Shown here: positions 38,308-50,564 of the stretch, piece after piece
How the letters are laid out: each line of letters begins with the position of its first letter
How positions within the stretch are numbered: position 1 is the stretch's first letter
NCBI GenBank assembly: GCA_936432065.2
Contig: OW386285.2
Coordinates: 177,487,984 to 177,551,983, forward strand
Origin: Rutpela maculata
Lineage: Eukaryota > Arthropoda > Insecta > Coleoptera > Cerambycidae
Direction of reading: 5' to 3'
Length of the DNA stretch: 64,000 nt
Position numbers and translations under genes: made by a program
The notes under the pieces: generated by a model
What the model was told of the DNA's origin: nothing
Databases searched by the model: none
The model's input: the letters and a program-made list of their open reading frames with translations, nothing else

Positions 38308-38327
38308 TATTTACTAAACGCCTAAAC

Positions 38328-39020
<693 letters not shown>

Positions 39021-39918
39021 AACTCCCAAGGTCATCCCAGATAGTGTACGCACTTTTCAAAACTATATTTGGTACTCCTGACTCACAACTATGTCGTAGA
39101 GTAGTATTATTATGTGAAGATGACGGAGGTGGAACCAACATGCGCGAATATTTTTACCAGTGGCATAGTATCATCTGGGGTGTAGGGATGTGTAATTGCA
39201 ATAAAAGTTTCTTGGTCAAGGAGCTATGTAATGGGGTAGATTAAAATTTGTCAACTGTTACGAGTAACCTTGGTTCAGGAGAAGTGTAAGAATGGTAATT
39301 TGTACGAAACTTTGCCCAGGGCCGGTAGACTAGGTGTGCGAAGTGTGCACAGAACACCTCCCAGTCAACCAAATCTAGCAACTATTATATAATCATTAGA
39401 TAAAATACGTTCCTCGGTAAGTAACAGTTATGTCCAAAGTAGAGTCCTCGTAGAGTACCAGCTCTGACCAATGTCAGCACTAAAAACTATTATTGTTATA
39501 TAATATTTTTGTAAGTTTGTTACATTACTATTACTAAATATTTATAAAACAAGTGCATAACTTATAAATTATAAATTATAAAGTTATAAATTTATTATAT
39601 ATCTTTTATAAATTAGTTTAATAACGTATATGTAAATACGCAGTAAGTTTGGTTTCTTTAATAAGTAACAGTTATGTCTCAGGTACGGTAATTATAAGAT
39701 ACCGGTACTAATTTATTTATGGAATTTCTTCATTCCCGTGACTCATTATTTATGATGAATAGAGATACCAACGACCTGTATGCTTCAGAATTATTATCAC
39801 CCGTTTACATAATGTATGGGAAGCAATTTACTTACTGTGTACTGCGTCGGTGGCCAATGAAATTTAGGTTATTCCATATCTCTTTATTGAAACATGGGGC
39901 GCAAGTCATACTTTAAGG
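39021..39918. other. Non-coding, nothing recognised
   Basis: AT-rich, with no supported gene or element. Confidence 0.5.
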
Positions 39919-40306
39919 GCACGACTACCAAGACTAATTGAAGACGTCTTACGAAAAAAAAAATTCAATTGAAATTCACGAAAAAAAATTTCCTTACCTC
40001 GACTGTACCTATATATAGTTATTTTATGAAAATATTTGACACTCATCAAAAACTTTCGATTTTTCATTTACATTTTAAGCTATAGAATTAAAAGCCATCA
40101 AAAGGTGTCGTTTTGTAAAAAATCGAAATTTTCTTAATGAAATTTGATATCTACGTTGACCAATTCTCTTCATTACTGAGGAAAATAATTTTAAAATATA
40201 CTTTTTTCAAAAATATTAGTAGGTCAAGGAAAACATTTTTCACGAATTTCTATTGCAATTTTTTTTTATATACAAAAACCTCTTCAATTAGTCTTTTGGC
40301 AGTCAT
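39919..40306. repeat. ~390-bp hairpin, MITE-like
   Basis: The left GACTACCAAGACTAATTGAAGA and the block AATTGAAATTCACGAAAAA are mirrored near 40195-40306 (TCTTCAATTAGTCTTTTGGCAGTC). It has no ORF and no clear target duplication. Confidence 0.7.
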
Positions 40307-41183
40307 CAATCATGCCTAAAAGTGCAACTTGGTTCCACGCATTAAACACAAAGATAAATGGGTTAACCTAAATTTCACAAGCCTAATGCACAGATTATCC
40401 AAATTAAAATAGTAGATCTGTGCACAAATCAGAAATAGACATTATGGAAGTTGGTACAAACATTTTTCTAGAACTACTACTACTTTAATATTATACGTTC
40501 ATAATACATTTTCCCCAATTTACAATTTGTCAGTCTAAAAAATAATATTTTTGCCGGTTTTTGTAGCTTTTTGAATATGGTAATGGTAGAGCAATAAAAT
40601 GAGAAGTTTTTATTTTTTCGGAGTATACCTACTTGAGGTTCATTTTTTTTTACACCTTAAAAGCAAGCAATAATTACCATGATGGAAAAAGTGTATATTG
40701 TATGTTATTAGCACTTCTTAAAATTTCGTCTTAAATTTACAATAACATTTCTTATATTTTTTTATTTTTTATTTCTTTAATTTGAGAAATAGTCTGTAGA
40801 TTTCACAAATTATTTTATATAAATGCAAACACACAAGTTAAAAATTCCTTAACACAACATATTTTTTCGAACTTTATCTCTATCCCAATCAGATTTAAAA
40901 ATAAACAAAATAATCTTGTGATCATATATTCTTTATTTAAAATGTTAAATTAAAATTCATCTGCAGGTGTTAGAACATAAATAAAATGTATTCAAAAATA
41001 AAATGTACCTATATAAATATAGTATCTATATATTTATTTAGCCAGCTTCTTGACATCTCTTGCGTTTTCCTTGCCTGAACCATTCAGCACAGATTTCTTC
41101 AAAGTCTTTGTCAAATATGGAGGCAGCCACACCAAAATACATATCTAGTACATATTGAGCCTTCAATATTATGATTGTATATA
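40307..41183. other. Non-coding, nothing recognised
   Basis: AT-rich, with no supported gene or element. Confidence 0.5.
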
Positions 41184-41542
41184 CAGTGTGTCCCCGGATG
41201 GAGTTGACGAGGAAAAACATCTCTATTATTGATTTTACGACAAAAAGTTATTCTTTATAAAAAATTCTACTTGTGGAAAAAATGAATTTACCATATAAAA
41301 ATCTTTGATCAGATGTACCGGGTGGTAATAAATTAAGAAAACATCAAAATGCCTCAAGAGAGAAATACCTTTATTTATTATTTTAGACAAAATGTTTATA
41401 AAACAAAATTGTTTATAATCCAATACAAATTATAAAGTCTAAATTTTGACTTTTACATTTATGTCAACATACATTTTTTTTTTCAAACATTAACATAACA
41501 TAATAACATTAACTTCAGCGATTGTGGAAAAACAATTTATTC

Positions 41543-42587
41543 TACATAGCCTCCTCCAACCTCAACACATTTCCCATCCTTTTAATAAATTCACCACAGA
41601 CCTTACGAATGGTTGAGGGTACGTTCACTTCATTCACCGCGTCTTGTATTCATGCTTTTAGTGCTTCTCGATCATGCGGCAGGTCATCTGCATAAATTTT
41701 CAGTTTTAAAACACCCCACAGAAAAAAAATCGATTGGTGTAAGGTCTGGTGATCTTGCAGAAAATTTAATTGGAGCATATCTTCCCATCCATCTGGCTCC
41801 GAAGTGATCTGTCAACCACTGCCGTACTAAAACTGAGGAATGAGCTGGGCAACCGGCTGCCAAAAAATGTTACGCCTTACTTCCGGTTGTAGAGTGTTTA
41901 TATATGGCAATACAAAGTTTTCCAAAAGGTCCAAATAAACATGCTGATTTAAATTTTCTTCTAAGAAATATGGACCAACGATTCGATCATAAAAAAATTC
42001 CACACCATACATTCACTTTTTTATAACGTTGACTTCGTTTGTTAATGACATTGTTTGGATTTTCAAAAGCCCAATAACGACTGCTTTGTGATGAAACGTG
42101 GCCATTGGCACAAAATGTTGCTTCGTCAGTAAAAAAAAAAACATTCTGCGAAAACTTCTATCTACGAGGTAATTCTCACCGACCCATAAACAAAAATCCA
42201 ATCGCTTCTCTTCATCTCCATTTTCAAGTGTATTTCTGAACCTTGACTTAAACGGTCGAACTTTTTTTTTCATATAAATTCTCTGAAAATGACTTTTACT
42301 TACTTCTAGTCTTTGTGAGAGTTTCTGTAAAGATAATTTCGGGTTTTCTATTACTGAAATTATTGCCAAAAGTGTTGCCGCATCGTCTTCATTGTACTTT
42401 TTCTTGGTTTTTTTGACATCCAATACAGATCACGTTTCTTTAAATTTGTTTACAAGTTTGCGCAATGATTGGCGCAATACCGCTATGTTAGGGAATTTTG
42501 GTGGAAAAGGTTAATTGCATATCGATAAGAGACGTCTCCAATCCTATAGCATTTCATCAAATAAATTCTTTCTTGTTTGGTAAACAT
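41543..42587 (-). pseudogene. Mariner-like transposase, broken
   Basis: An ATG at 42585-42587 starts MFTKQERIYLMKCYRIGD, a helix-turn-helix N-terminus. A frameshift near 42490 is followed by VKKTKKKYNEDDAATLLAI and LSLQKLSQRLEVSKSHFQRI, a second HTH. A poly-T run near 42135 shifts the frame just at the first catalytic Asp region. The frame then gives FYDRIVGPYFLEENLNQ and, after another shift, GCPAHSSVLVRQWL and SPDLTPIDFF. In GCPAHSS the preceding residue, normally the second catalytic Asp, reads as Ala (GCC). The stop is at 41543-41545. At about 348 codons the length is normal for the family, but it cannot be active. Confidence 0.8.
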
Positions 42588-42859
42588 TTTTTAAATAATC
42601 AACAGAACACTAATAAATGCAGATGTAACATAGTAATATTCTACAAAATGACGTTTGTCAGTTCAATATTATCGACAGCACACTCTGTTTCTTAATTTGA
42701 ATTCTTATTCATATTAATAAATTCAACGTAAAAAGATAAACACAATAAAAACATAAAAGTCAAAATACAGACTTCATAATTTGTATTTAGGTTTTATTTT
42801 GGATTATAAACAACTTTGTTTTATAAACATTTTGTCCAAAATAATAAATGAAGATACTT

Positions 42860-43989
42860 CCCAAGTAGCACAGAATTCTTTAAGATATCTTTAAGAAGTT
42901 CTATTTACTGCCCGCAAGGATATCTTGTATTTATGTACTCTAGAAGTCCTTCCGAAATCAAAATGAGAAATTTTTATATGTGCTCAACTTTTATGCACTG
43001 GGGAAATGTAAACTGGGCATTATATAGGAATTTCAACTTTTGTTAACCCACAGACATCTACTAGAAGTTCTAAAAGCGAATTACCATACAGCTCAATTTT
43101 CTAAGTATTATAGAAATCAAATAAAGTAGTAGTATTATTATCCTTAACAGAATACTTGTAGACATCTTCTAGAAGTTCTAAAAGGGAATTACCATACAGC
43201 TCAATTTTCTATGTATTACAGAGATCAAATAAAGTATTAAAATGGAAATATTATTATTATCGCTAATAGAACACCTATAGAAATCGCAAGAAGAAATTCT
43301 TTTAATGCATAAAATTTGTTTGCTTACCACGTAGTTTGTTACAGAAATTATTCCCAAATGACGCCACGTACAAACCACTGACGATAATCAGTCATGCATC
43401 ATCTTATACTCATGCATTTATAGAGCATTACTGCAACGTTCAAATTCTCTCAGGGATCATCGATTTATTTGGATGAATCTTATAACGATCTCTAATTTTT
43501 GGTTTGGTTTGGGCCTGATGTCTCATACTGAGATTTTGATTAACCAACATTTCACCAGCTGCCGCTGGCAATTCTATATGAAGTGTGTGTTGGTACATCT
43601 AATAGAAATCCTGTAAAGATGTTTTCAGTACCGTTTATATTGGTAAGCGATAATATACCCGAAAGATTACTACAGGAATTAAATCTCTTTGCAGGATCGA
43701 TGCGGTACATCTAACAGAAATCCTATAAAGATGTCCTCGGGACCATTTATATCGGCAAGCAATAAGATATCCTAAAGATTACTATGGGAATTCTATAGGT
43801 ATGCAATAGGCTGCTCACGCAGGATTCTATACTAATAGCTTTTTTCGATTACCATGGGAAGTACTATTTAATACTGACATGCTGACATTTGCCCATCTTA
43901 GGGAACTCATACAGACATCTAGAAGATATTTACTAATTCCCAAATTTTTATCCTCTGGATATCTTGAGGAATTAATTGTGCTACTTGGG
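42860..43989. mobile_element. TIR element (CCCAAGTAGCACA ends) nested in mariner arm
   Basis: CCCAAGTAGCACA at 42860 is mirrored by TGTGCTACTTGGG ending at 43989. TT flanks both sides, and removing the insert plus one TT restores the mariner inverted repeat at its original length. The interior has two pairs of tandem repeats, each with a ~110-bp unit: CTAGAAGTTCTAAAAG at 43060 and 43169, and AGAAATCCT[GA]TAAAGATG at about 43602 and 43714. It has no ORF, so it is non-autonomous. The superfamily is unresolved. Confidence 0.75.
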
Positions 43990-44172
43990 TTCTCTCTTAA
44001 GGCATTTTGATGTTTTCTTAATTTATTAACACCCGGTACATCTGATCTAAGATTTTTATATGGTAAATTCATTTTTTCGACAAGCTGAATTTTTTATAAA
44101 GAACGACTTTTCGTCGTAAAATCAATAATAGAGATGTTTTTCCTCTTGTCAACTCCATCCGGGAACACACTG

Positions 44173-45270
44173 TATTAATTAATATTACTGTTATAATTAC
44201 TGAGTGCACAGTATTTTTTGTAACATCCTTTTGTAGACTTAAATACTTCCCAGCTAGTCACCACAATACACCAAAAGTAGTTTTGCGGTCAGCAAGAAAT
44301 CACAAACTAGTCAGAGCCTATAAGCACCGTCTAACGTGGTCAGCTGACCAGATCTATTGTATATTTGCCCATATTGGAACAGCACTACTAGAAAAGACAA
44401 ATCAAGTAACCTACTCACTCTACTTACTACTTACTACTTACCGAGTGATAACTCACGGGAAAACTGCGGTACGAAATATCGCCCCTCGGATCGTCTCAGA
44501 TCACCTATATATTACCTCGGATTGCCCCAGATCTCCCGTTGATCACCTCGGTAAGGGACGAAATGGTATAATCTTTAAAATAGTTTCAGATATTTCCCAT
44601 TGCTCTAAGGAATACAACCATATACAGATACCTATAGATGACCAAACCGTTATTATCTCGTATACAATCTGTTGTAAAAGTGGCAGATAGGGTTGTTCAT
44701 GAAAAAATCAAAATATTATTGACCAATAGTTGCTACTGTGAATCCAATAGCCAGCCAGTTACTTGGGTGTACTGCACTCTGTAGCTACTTTATCACTACC
44801 ACAGGTGAACACGGTTAATATGTCGCTTCCCTTTGGCACACAACTGAGTGTGAGTCAAATTTGCAGTAAGTATACTCATCTCAGTTGAATACATCACTAC
44901 TTAATTGTACAAAAAAAAACATCTCAGTGAGTAAAACGTCTCTGCGCAAAAACCTAACCTATTAATCTTATTAGTGTGTACTGTACTCACAGTATCTTAA
45001 CATATATTTTGTGACCTTAATTGTTATTTTTCTTTCTGTTACACTGAAGTTGCTGTAAATTTATTATTATTTTTCCAATTTGGCAAATAAACAATTAAAC
45101 GTTAACCTCAATTTGTAACTGAGTACAAAGTGATCTTACTCCTAAGCTAGTGTAGTTGATTAGAAGTGAGGGAAAAAAAAAACTTTAGACTCACTTGCAG
45201 AAAATTAAAGAAACATACCAACAACTGAGTAATGATATAAAATGTGAAAATAAACAGAATTTCGTGTAAG
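44173..45270. other. Non-coding, nothing recognised
   Basis: No gene or structured element that I can support. A TCAGATCACC/CCAGATCTCC patch near 44490-44550 is weakly repetitive. Confidence 0.5.
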
Positions 45271-45462
45271 TAGGGTGACCATACGTCCGGAATTTCGCTG
45301 GACCGTCCAGCATTTTGGAGTACTATCTATGATCAAAAAAATTTTTCCTCTCGGTCATCAAAAAATGTTGGGATCAAGAAATGATTTTTCGGATTTCTGC
45401 TCCCCCCGCTCATCAATTTTTTTCCCAGCAGAAGTGTTCAGCACAAAAATCTGGTCACCCTA
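45271..45462. mobile_element. 192-bp MITE with TAGGGTGACCA ends
   Basis: TAGGGTGACCA at the left is mirrored by TGGTCACCCTA at the right. No 8-bp duplication is seen, so a TA-type insertion is as likely as hAT. There is no ORF. Confidence 0.7.
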
Positions 45463-45935
45463 GGCTATAGAGTAGTGATAATTACCGAATATCCAAAAAT
45501 GTCCTAAGTTTCACGTGCCTAGGCGATAAATGTTGTAAAACATCAACTTGGTAACAAAACCACAATTGAAACACTAAATAACCGAATATTGCAATATAGA
45601 ATCAAATGACGTGTAAAGGTAGGTTTAAAACTTAACGAGTGCTACATACCTTATAATTTATAACGACAGTAACTGTTTTATTTGGATTTATTACTATTAC
45701 TGCAGCTCACGTGATACATTCCACAACTTGCAGAATTTATTTCTTCATTGTTGACAACTTCAACTTGATTAACACCATCGGTAACTCGCCTCCGTCTTTG
45801 TCTATAAGACAAATCTAAATATTTGTTTTTAGGCATTTTGAAAAAATCTCATGAGGAGAATCACAGAACACAAATATTATTTTGGTTTAGGTAAACGTCA
45901 ACAGATAAACGATCGTTACGATCTTCGACCATATA
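45463..45935. other. Non-coding flank of the minus-strand errantivirus
   Basis: AT-rich. It ends in TATA (45932-45935), which is the target duplication of the retroelement that follows. Nothing else is recognised. Confidence 0.5.
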
Positions 45936-46297
45936 TGTTAGATCACGGTTCACATGAATGACTTTTTAAAAAGTTTTATTTTACTAAATGGAGCCAACGT
46001 TGGCTCTTGGAGAAGGAATAATACAATAATTAGAAGTGTTTCATTCTAAGTGAGTTTAATAACTGATTCAACAAAGCGTGTTTAGTCATATTTATAACAT
46101 ACAGAACCTGAGTAAGCAAAATATATAACAAAGGAATTGCAGTTCTGCAGTCTGCACAAGTTATGAGAAACAAAGGTGTAATATGATATCTTGAAGATAA
46201 GCAATTAATAAGAGAAGTCGTTATCATGTAATATGATATGCCTGTGAAGGTTTGTTACGACTAAGTCTTGGTAATAAGCGTATAATTTTATATAACA
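45936..46297 (-). repeat. 3' LTR of minus-strand errantivirus
   Basis: Matches 53501-53863 with scattered substitutions. On the minus strand it is preceded by the purine tract AAGGGGGAAGT. Confidence 0.9.
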
Positions 46298-46531
46298 ACT
46301 TCCCCCTTAATAAAAAAGTTGATGTTATGCAGCAACTTTTGAAAATTGTTAAAACGTTAAATGAATATAATGCAAAAATGAATTGAAACAATGTTGAATG
46401 AATACAAAGCAAAATAATAAAATAATGTAAAAGTTAAAATTAGTAAGCGATAATAAAACATTACATAACGTAATAAGGATAAAATACAATAGTCTAAATT
46501 AATAGACAAGGGTAAAACTCCACATGAAAGT

Positions 46532-48277
46532 CTATGTTAACTCGATGTCCTCTTCTTCTTGAGGTCTAATACCGGGTCGCTTTCTTGGAGGGATCAGTCT
46601 AGGAAATTTGGTAAATACTCTGCTTCGCTCTGAAGGAGGTGAAGGAGGGTTATCCGTTGAGGGTTGAATTCGCAATGCTCCACATCTTCTTCTTCGGCAT
46701 TTACAAGTTATGTAAAGTAGAACTAATAGGATGATGAGAGTGATTATGAAGTATGTGAACCAAGATACATGTTTGGTCACAAAAGGTTCGTTTATGAGGT
46801 CATCTAGGTCTTTGGAATATTGCTCTAGTTTGTTTTTAGCAATATCTAAATCTTCTACGTCGAGACTGTTTAATTTAAGCGGTTTTAATTTTGGAATTTC
46901 GATTTTGTCGGGCATGTGATTGCAGCATTCAAAAGGAATTTGGATTGGATGTGAATTGTCCTTGATTTCGGAAAAGTCTTTAGCACTGGCTTGTATTCGA
47001 GTAATGCCTGCATAGGCGTAACATCCTGGTTGTAGTTTTATGATGGAATTTTTGTTAATTAGCTCTGTTATGGATTCTCTCTTCGGGCAGTTGATGGTAA
47101 TGTGAAGTGGTTCGGAATTAATTACTAGCCATGTGTTGTCTTCAAGTTCTTGGACGTTATATCCTTGACTAATGATGAAGGGAGTTTGACAATTTTCTGG
47201 GAGTTTCGGCAATGGTTTTAATATTCTAGCTTCACAAATGACATTTTGGTCGATAGGATATGCAAACAGGTTCGAACATAGTTTGGTTCCAAAATAAAGT
47301 GGTTTGCATTCTTTCAAATTTTGTATAGGTATGTACATTAAAGAATCATCGTCTCTCGCGATAAACTTTTGTGAAATAGATAAAAAGTGATGTAGACCAG
47401 TTCTGTTATCAAGTATAGGTATAGGGTACAGACGAAAGGTGTTGTAATTTTGAGGTTCAATGAGAGGTATTGTTAAAACAAATATTAAGTTAGAATCTAG
47501 TTGAAAAGCTTTTAGTTCAATAATATCCAGATATTGAGCAACTGCTGATAGTTTAATTGGAAGAGGTAAATTGTTCCTTCGCAAACTCTGTGAAATCTCT
47601 TGTAACGCCGTTACTAAGTGATCAGGTGTTATGATTGATGAATGAATAATTCCTAATCTGGCGAATGTTATTGAATTTAAAATATCGTTTAGATTGTCTT
47701 CGATATACAAATAGCTGGCCATTAGTTGTTCGGAAATGTATAGAAATTTTAATTTTATTTCGGCAGCTTGGATCGTTTGAGTCATGGTTTGAATTGTGTG
47801 CTCGATTTCTTTGATATCTTTGTTAAATGTTTCCTCATCAATTTGTAATTTTTGTATAGTTGAGTTGAAATTTTTGATAACAGAAGTTGTAACTGAGATT
47901 TGATTTTTGATTAAGTTTTCTAATTGATGTTCGTCATTATTTAATTTATTTATACAGTTAGTGTAGTACTCGCCATCTTCGGCGTCTAAGTTTCCGGTAA
48001 TTGATTTGAATATTGTTCCGAAACCGTTAAGTATTCCGCGTTTATATCTCTTTGTGTCTGAAAAGACTTCGTCAAATTTCGTTTTTATCGAACTAGCTGT
48101 TTGCATTAAAAGGTTAAACTCTGTTTTAACTTCGCTTCTAAACAGGATTGATTTTTGGTCAGCACCATCGAGGGTGTTCAAGATTTTGTCTAAATTATTT
48201 TGATTTTTGTCAAAAGCTAGTTTGAGGGATGAAATATTTTTATGCACTAGCAGAGTCCATTTGTCATTTGTCACCAC
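46532..48277 (-). CDS. env: Errantivirus envelope protein, open but start missing
   Basis: The 581-codon frame encodes an insect errantivirus envelope glycoprotein, the class related to baculovirus F proteins, which mediates membrane fusion. It contains a furin-type site KRYKR followed by the fusion-peptide region starting GILNGFGTIF, and many Asn/Cys-rich ectodomain residues. A transmembrane helix (WFTYFIITLIILLVLLYITC) precedes a basic Pro-rich tail of about 55 residues ending EEEDIELT. The first codon here is GTG. In the same frame, a signal-peptide sequence (FRFLLLFGSALC) lies just upstream (to about 48376), but no ATG precedes it because of stops. A splice acceptor (TTTATTTTCAG) sits there, so translation probably relies on a spliced leader. 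Confidence 0.8.
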   Translation of the reverse strand: MVTNDKWTLLVHKNISSLKLAFDKNQNNLDKILNTLDGADQKSILFRSEVKTEFNLLMQTASSIKTKFDEVFSDTKRYKRGILNGFGTIFKSITGNLDAEDGEYYTNCINKLNNDEHQLENLIKNQISVTTSVIKNFNSTIQKLQIDEETFNKDIKEIEHTIQTMTQTIQAAEIKLKFLYISEQLMASYLYIEDNLNDILNSITFARLGIIHSSIITPDHLVTALQEISQSLRRNNLPLPIKLSAVAQYLDIIELKAFQLDSNLIFVLTIPLIEPQNYNTFRLYPIPILDNRTGLHHFLSISQKFIARDDDSLMYIPIQNLKECKPLYFGTKLCSNLFAYPIDQNVICEARILKPLPKLPENCQTPFIISQGYNVQELEDNTWLVINSEPLHITINCPKRESITELINKNSIIKLQPGCYAYAGITRIQASAKDFSEIKDNSHPIQIPFECCNHMPDKIEIPKLKPLKLNSLDVEDLDIAKNKLEQYSKDLDDLINEPFVTKHVSWFTYFIITLIILLVLLYITCKCRRRRCGALRIQPSTDNPPSPPSERSRVFTKFPRLIPPRKRPGIRPQEEEDIELT

Positions 48278-48394
48278 GATGTCCGTGTCTTGGTGATAGT
48301 ATACACCAACAGTGTTATTGATCGGGGTAATTTTGTATTGACAGAGTGCTGATCCGAACAGCAGGAGAAACCTGAAAATAAATTTAATTTTCAG

Positions 48395-49920
48395 TATATG
48401 GTTTCATTCTATCAAAATTTACTTTAGTTTCTTGTTTTGTTTCGAGATTTAATAAGGTAGCAGAATTTTGGAAAATTTCTTTTATTTTAAAGGGGCCGTT
48501 AAATTTGTTTTGTAGTTTGTTCTTAATTTATGATTCTTTTACATAAACTAAGTCACCTATTTTGTATTCGGGTCGTTTTAGAGGAACATTTCTGTCGAAA
48601 TGAACTTTTTCTTTCTCCTTTTGAGCTTGTGTTCGATTGCGGGCGATTTCATAATAGTGAGAAATTCTGTTGTTTAAATCTCTAACATATTTAGTTATTA
48701 ATTCTTTTTGGTTATATAAAGTTTCGGGTGGTCTGTTGGACGTATGTCCAAATACAAGTTCGTATGGGGTGAAACTGTGTGTTTTATTTACCGAATTGTT
48801 ACAGCATATTTTTGTATACGGTAAAATTGTGAAAGGATGTTCGTTCGGGTTTTCAGTTTTATGAATTCTTATCATTTCAGCTAAGGTAGCATGAAATCTT
48901 CCTAGGGATCCGTTGAATTGGGAATGTCCTACGCTTGAATACGTCAGTTTTATGTCGTAGAGGGTACAGAGATCTTTGAGCAAACGGTTGTCAAATTCGC
49001 CACCGTAATCGCAATGGATTCTTAATGGGGTACCATAATGTTGAAAAATAACAAAAAAGTGTTTACGACGGATTTTGCGGATTTATCCGGGACTGCATAG
49101 GCTTGCGTGAATTTAGTTAATTCGTCGCGAATGTTTAAAGCGTAATTTCGAGTGAGGAGTTCAAATAAATCGATGTTAATTCTTTCGAAAGGTGTTCTTG
49201 GGGTTTCCGCGATTACTAGAGGGTTATTAGATTTTTTCGGCATACTTTAGTCTTTTGACAAATTTCACAATTTTTATCAAATTTTCGACATCTTTAGTTA
49301 GACCTTGTCAAGTGTATTTTTCTTTAATTCTCCAAATCGTTTCGTTTATTCCGCGGTGTAGATTATTTTTTTTCACTATGACATTGTTCTAGGATTATTG
49401 GGATTTGGTCTTCGTCAGGAGTTTGAACAATGTTTTGACAAATTATTACCTTTAAGTCTTTTCCTGCAAAAATGAATGATAAAATTTCAAGTATAGGGAG
49501 GTCTAGATTATTTTCCACAAAGTATATCTTAGAAAGATCTAAAACATCTTGATTTTTAAATAATACCAAAAATAGATGTTCAATTACAGATTCAATATCA
49601 AAAGATAGAGGGATGATGAAATATCTCCTATGTCTGACTGTTTTGTTCGATATAATATTGATTTTATCGTTATGAAATTCAGGTCAAAATATGTCCTTAA
49701 TAAGTTTGTGATGGAGGTGTTGTAAATTATTTTGATGAAAGAGAGTCATAATATCTTTGTATTCTCGATGTAAAAGTTGCTTGTTTGACTAGTCTCTTAA
49801 TTAATACATTTTTTCTTAAAAGGTGTTAAATTCGTGTACGATTTATGATGGAATTTGAACATTCTGAAAATTGTTAATTTTTCTTTTTCTAAACAACGTA
49901 CTGTATATCTGTTATTTTTT
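48395..49920 (-). pseudogene. pol: Errantivirus pol remnant: RNase H end and integrase
   Basis: Reading 5' to 3' on the minus strand, the end of RNase H (about 49920-49830) is barely recognisable. It is followed by an integrase N-terminal region (49363-49569), the first catalytic Asp region (IDLFELLTRNYAL, 49022-49243), then HCDYGGEFDNRL and SSVGHSQFNGSLGRFHATL (from 48983). The usual Glu of the D-D-E triad reads Gly in NGSLGRF. Several frameshifts and stops separate the pieces. A TAA at 48528 cuts off before the GPF module, which is still visible downstream. A segment present in the plus-strand copy (about 60245-60355) is missing. Confidence 0.8.
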
Positions 49921-50564
49921 TTATTTTGTGAAGGATTTACTAATTTAAATAATGCATTCTAGCTTTAGGTTACAGTTTAATCGTGAAAAGTTTCTGATGC
50001 ATTTTTTTAATCTTATCTTGAATGTAGAGTATTAGATGTCCTGCAATTCTTGATAAAATGTTTAATTGATAAACATACAAGACGTGCTTCTGTGGGAAGT
50101 ATAGATGTGCTTGTTAGAATTTCTTCGAATTTAATTTATACATTTTCTTTAAGTCACCTTTTGTTTAATCGATAAGATTAAGAGTTAAGGTATTTTATTT
50201 TCTGTTTCCATTATTGTTACAACTCAATTAAAGGAAAAGAAACATTTTTTTTTTCAGTAGAAGTGAATGAAAATAAAAGTATTAATCTACAGGGTGATGT
50301 TATAAATCATTTGGGGCAATATATCATGTAATTTTAAAATACTTTATTTTTTTATTTAGCAAAGTTTTTTTTTTTTGAAAGTAAATGACTTTAATGTAGG
50401 ATAATCTGTTTTGAAAAACTATTTTACTGGAAAAATTTTACTTGGGTGTAAAAATGTTTATTAAATAATTTTGAAAAATTGTTTATGTTTGTGAAACTTA
50501 ATTTATTATTTGCTAACGTATTTTTTATAGTGTCGGAATCCGATTGAGACAAAACCGGGTATCG
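49921..50564 (-). other. Non-coding sequence where RT should be
   Basis: About 640 bp of AT-rich sequence with many stops in all frames on the minus strand. The plus-strand copy has RT and most of RNase H at this place (about 1.4 kb). None of its motifs (LDLASGFHQI, YMDD) can be found here, so RT has been lost. Confidence 0.7.

Larger units (their letters stand above)
41184..44172 (-). mobile_element. Mariner-like (IS630/Tc1) transposon with nested insertion
   Basis: CAGTGTGTCCCCGGATGGAG at 41184 is mirrored by CTCCATCCGGGAACACACTG ending at 44172, with TA outside both ends. The inverted repeats are long (about 300 bp): the right arm runs from 44172 in to 43990, is interrupted by another element, and continues at about 42859-42720. 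The transposase pseudogene is on the minus strand. Without the insertion the element is about 1.86 kb. Confidence 0.8.
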
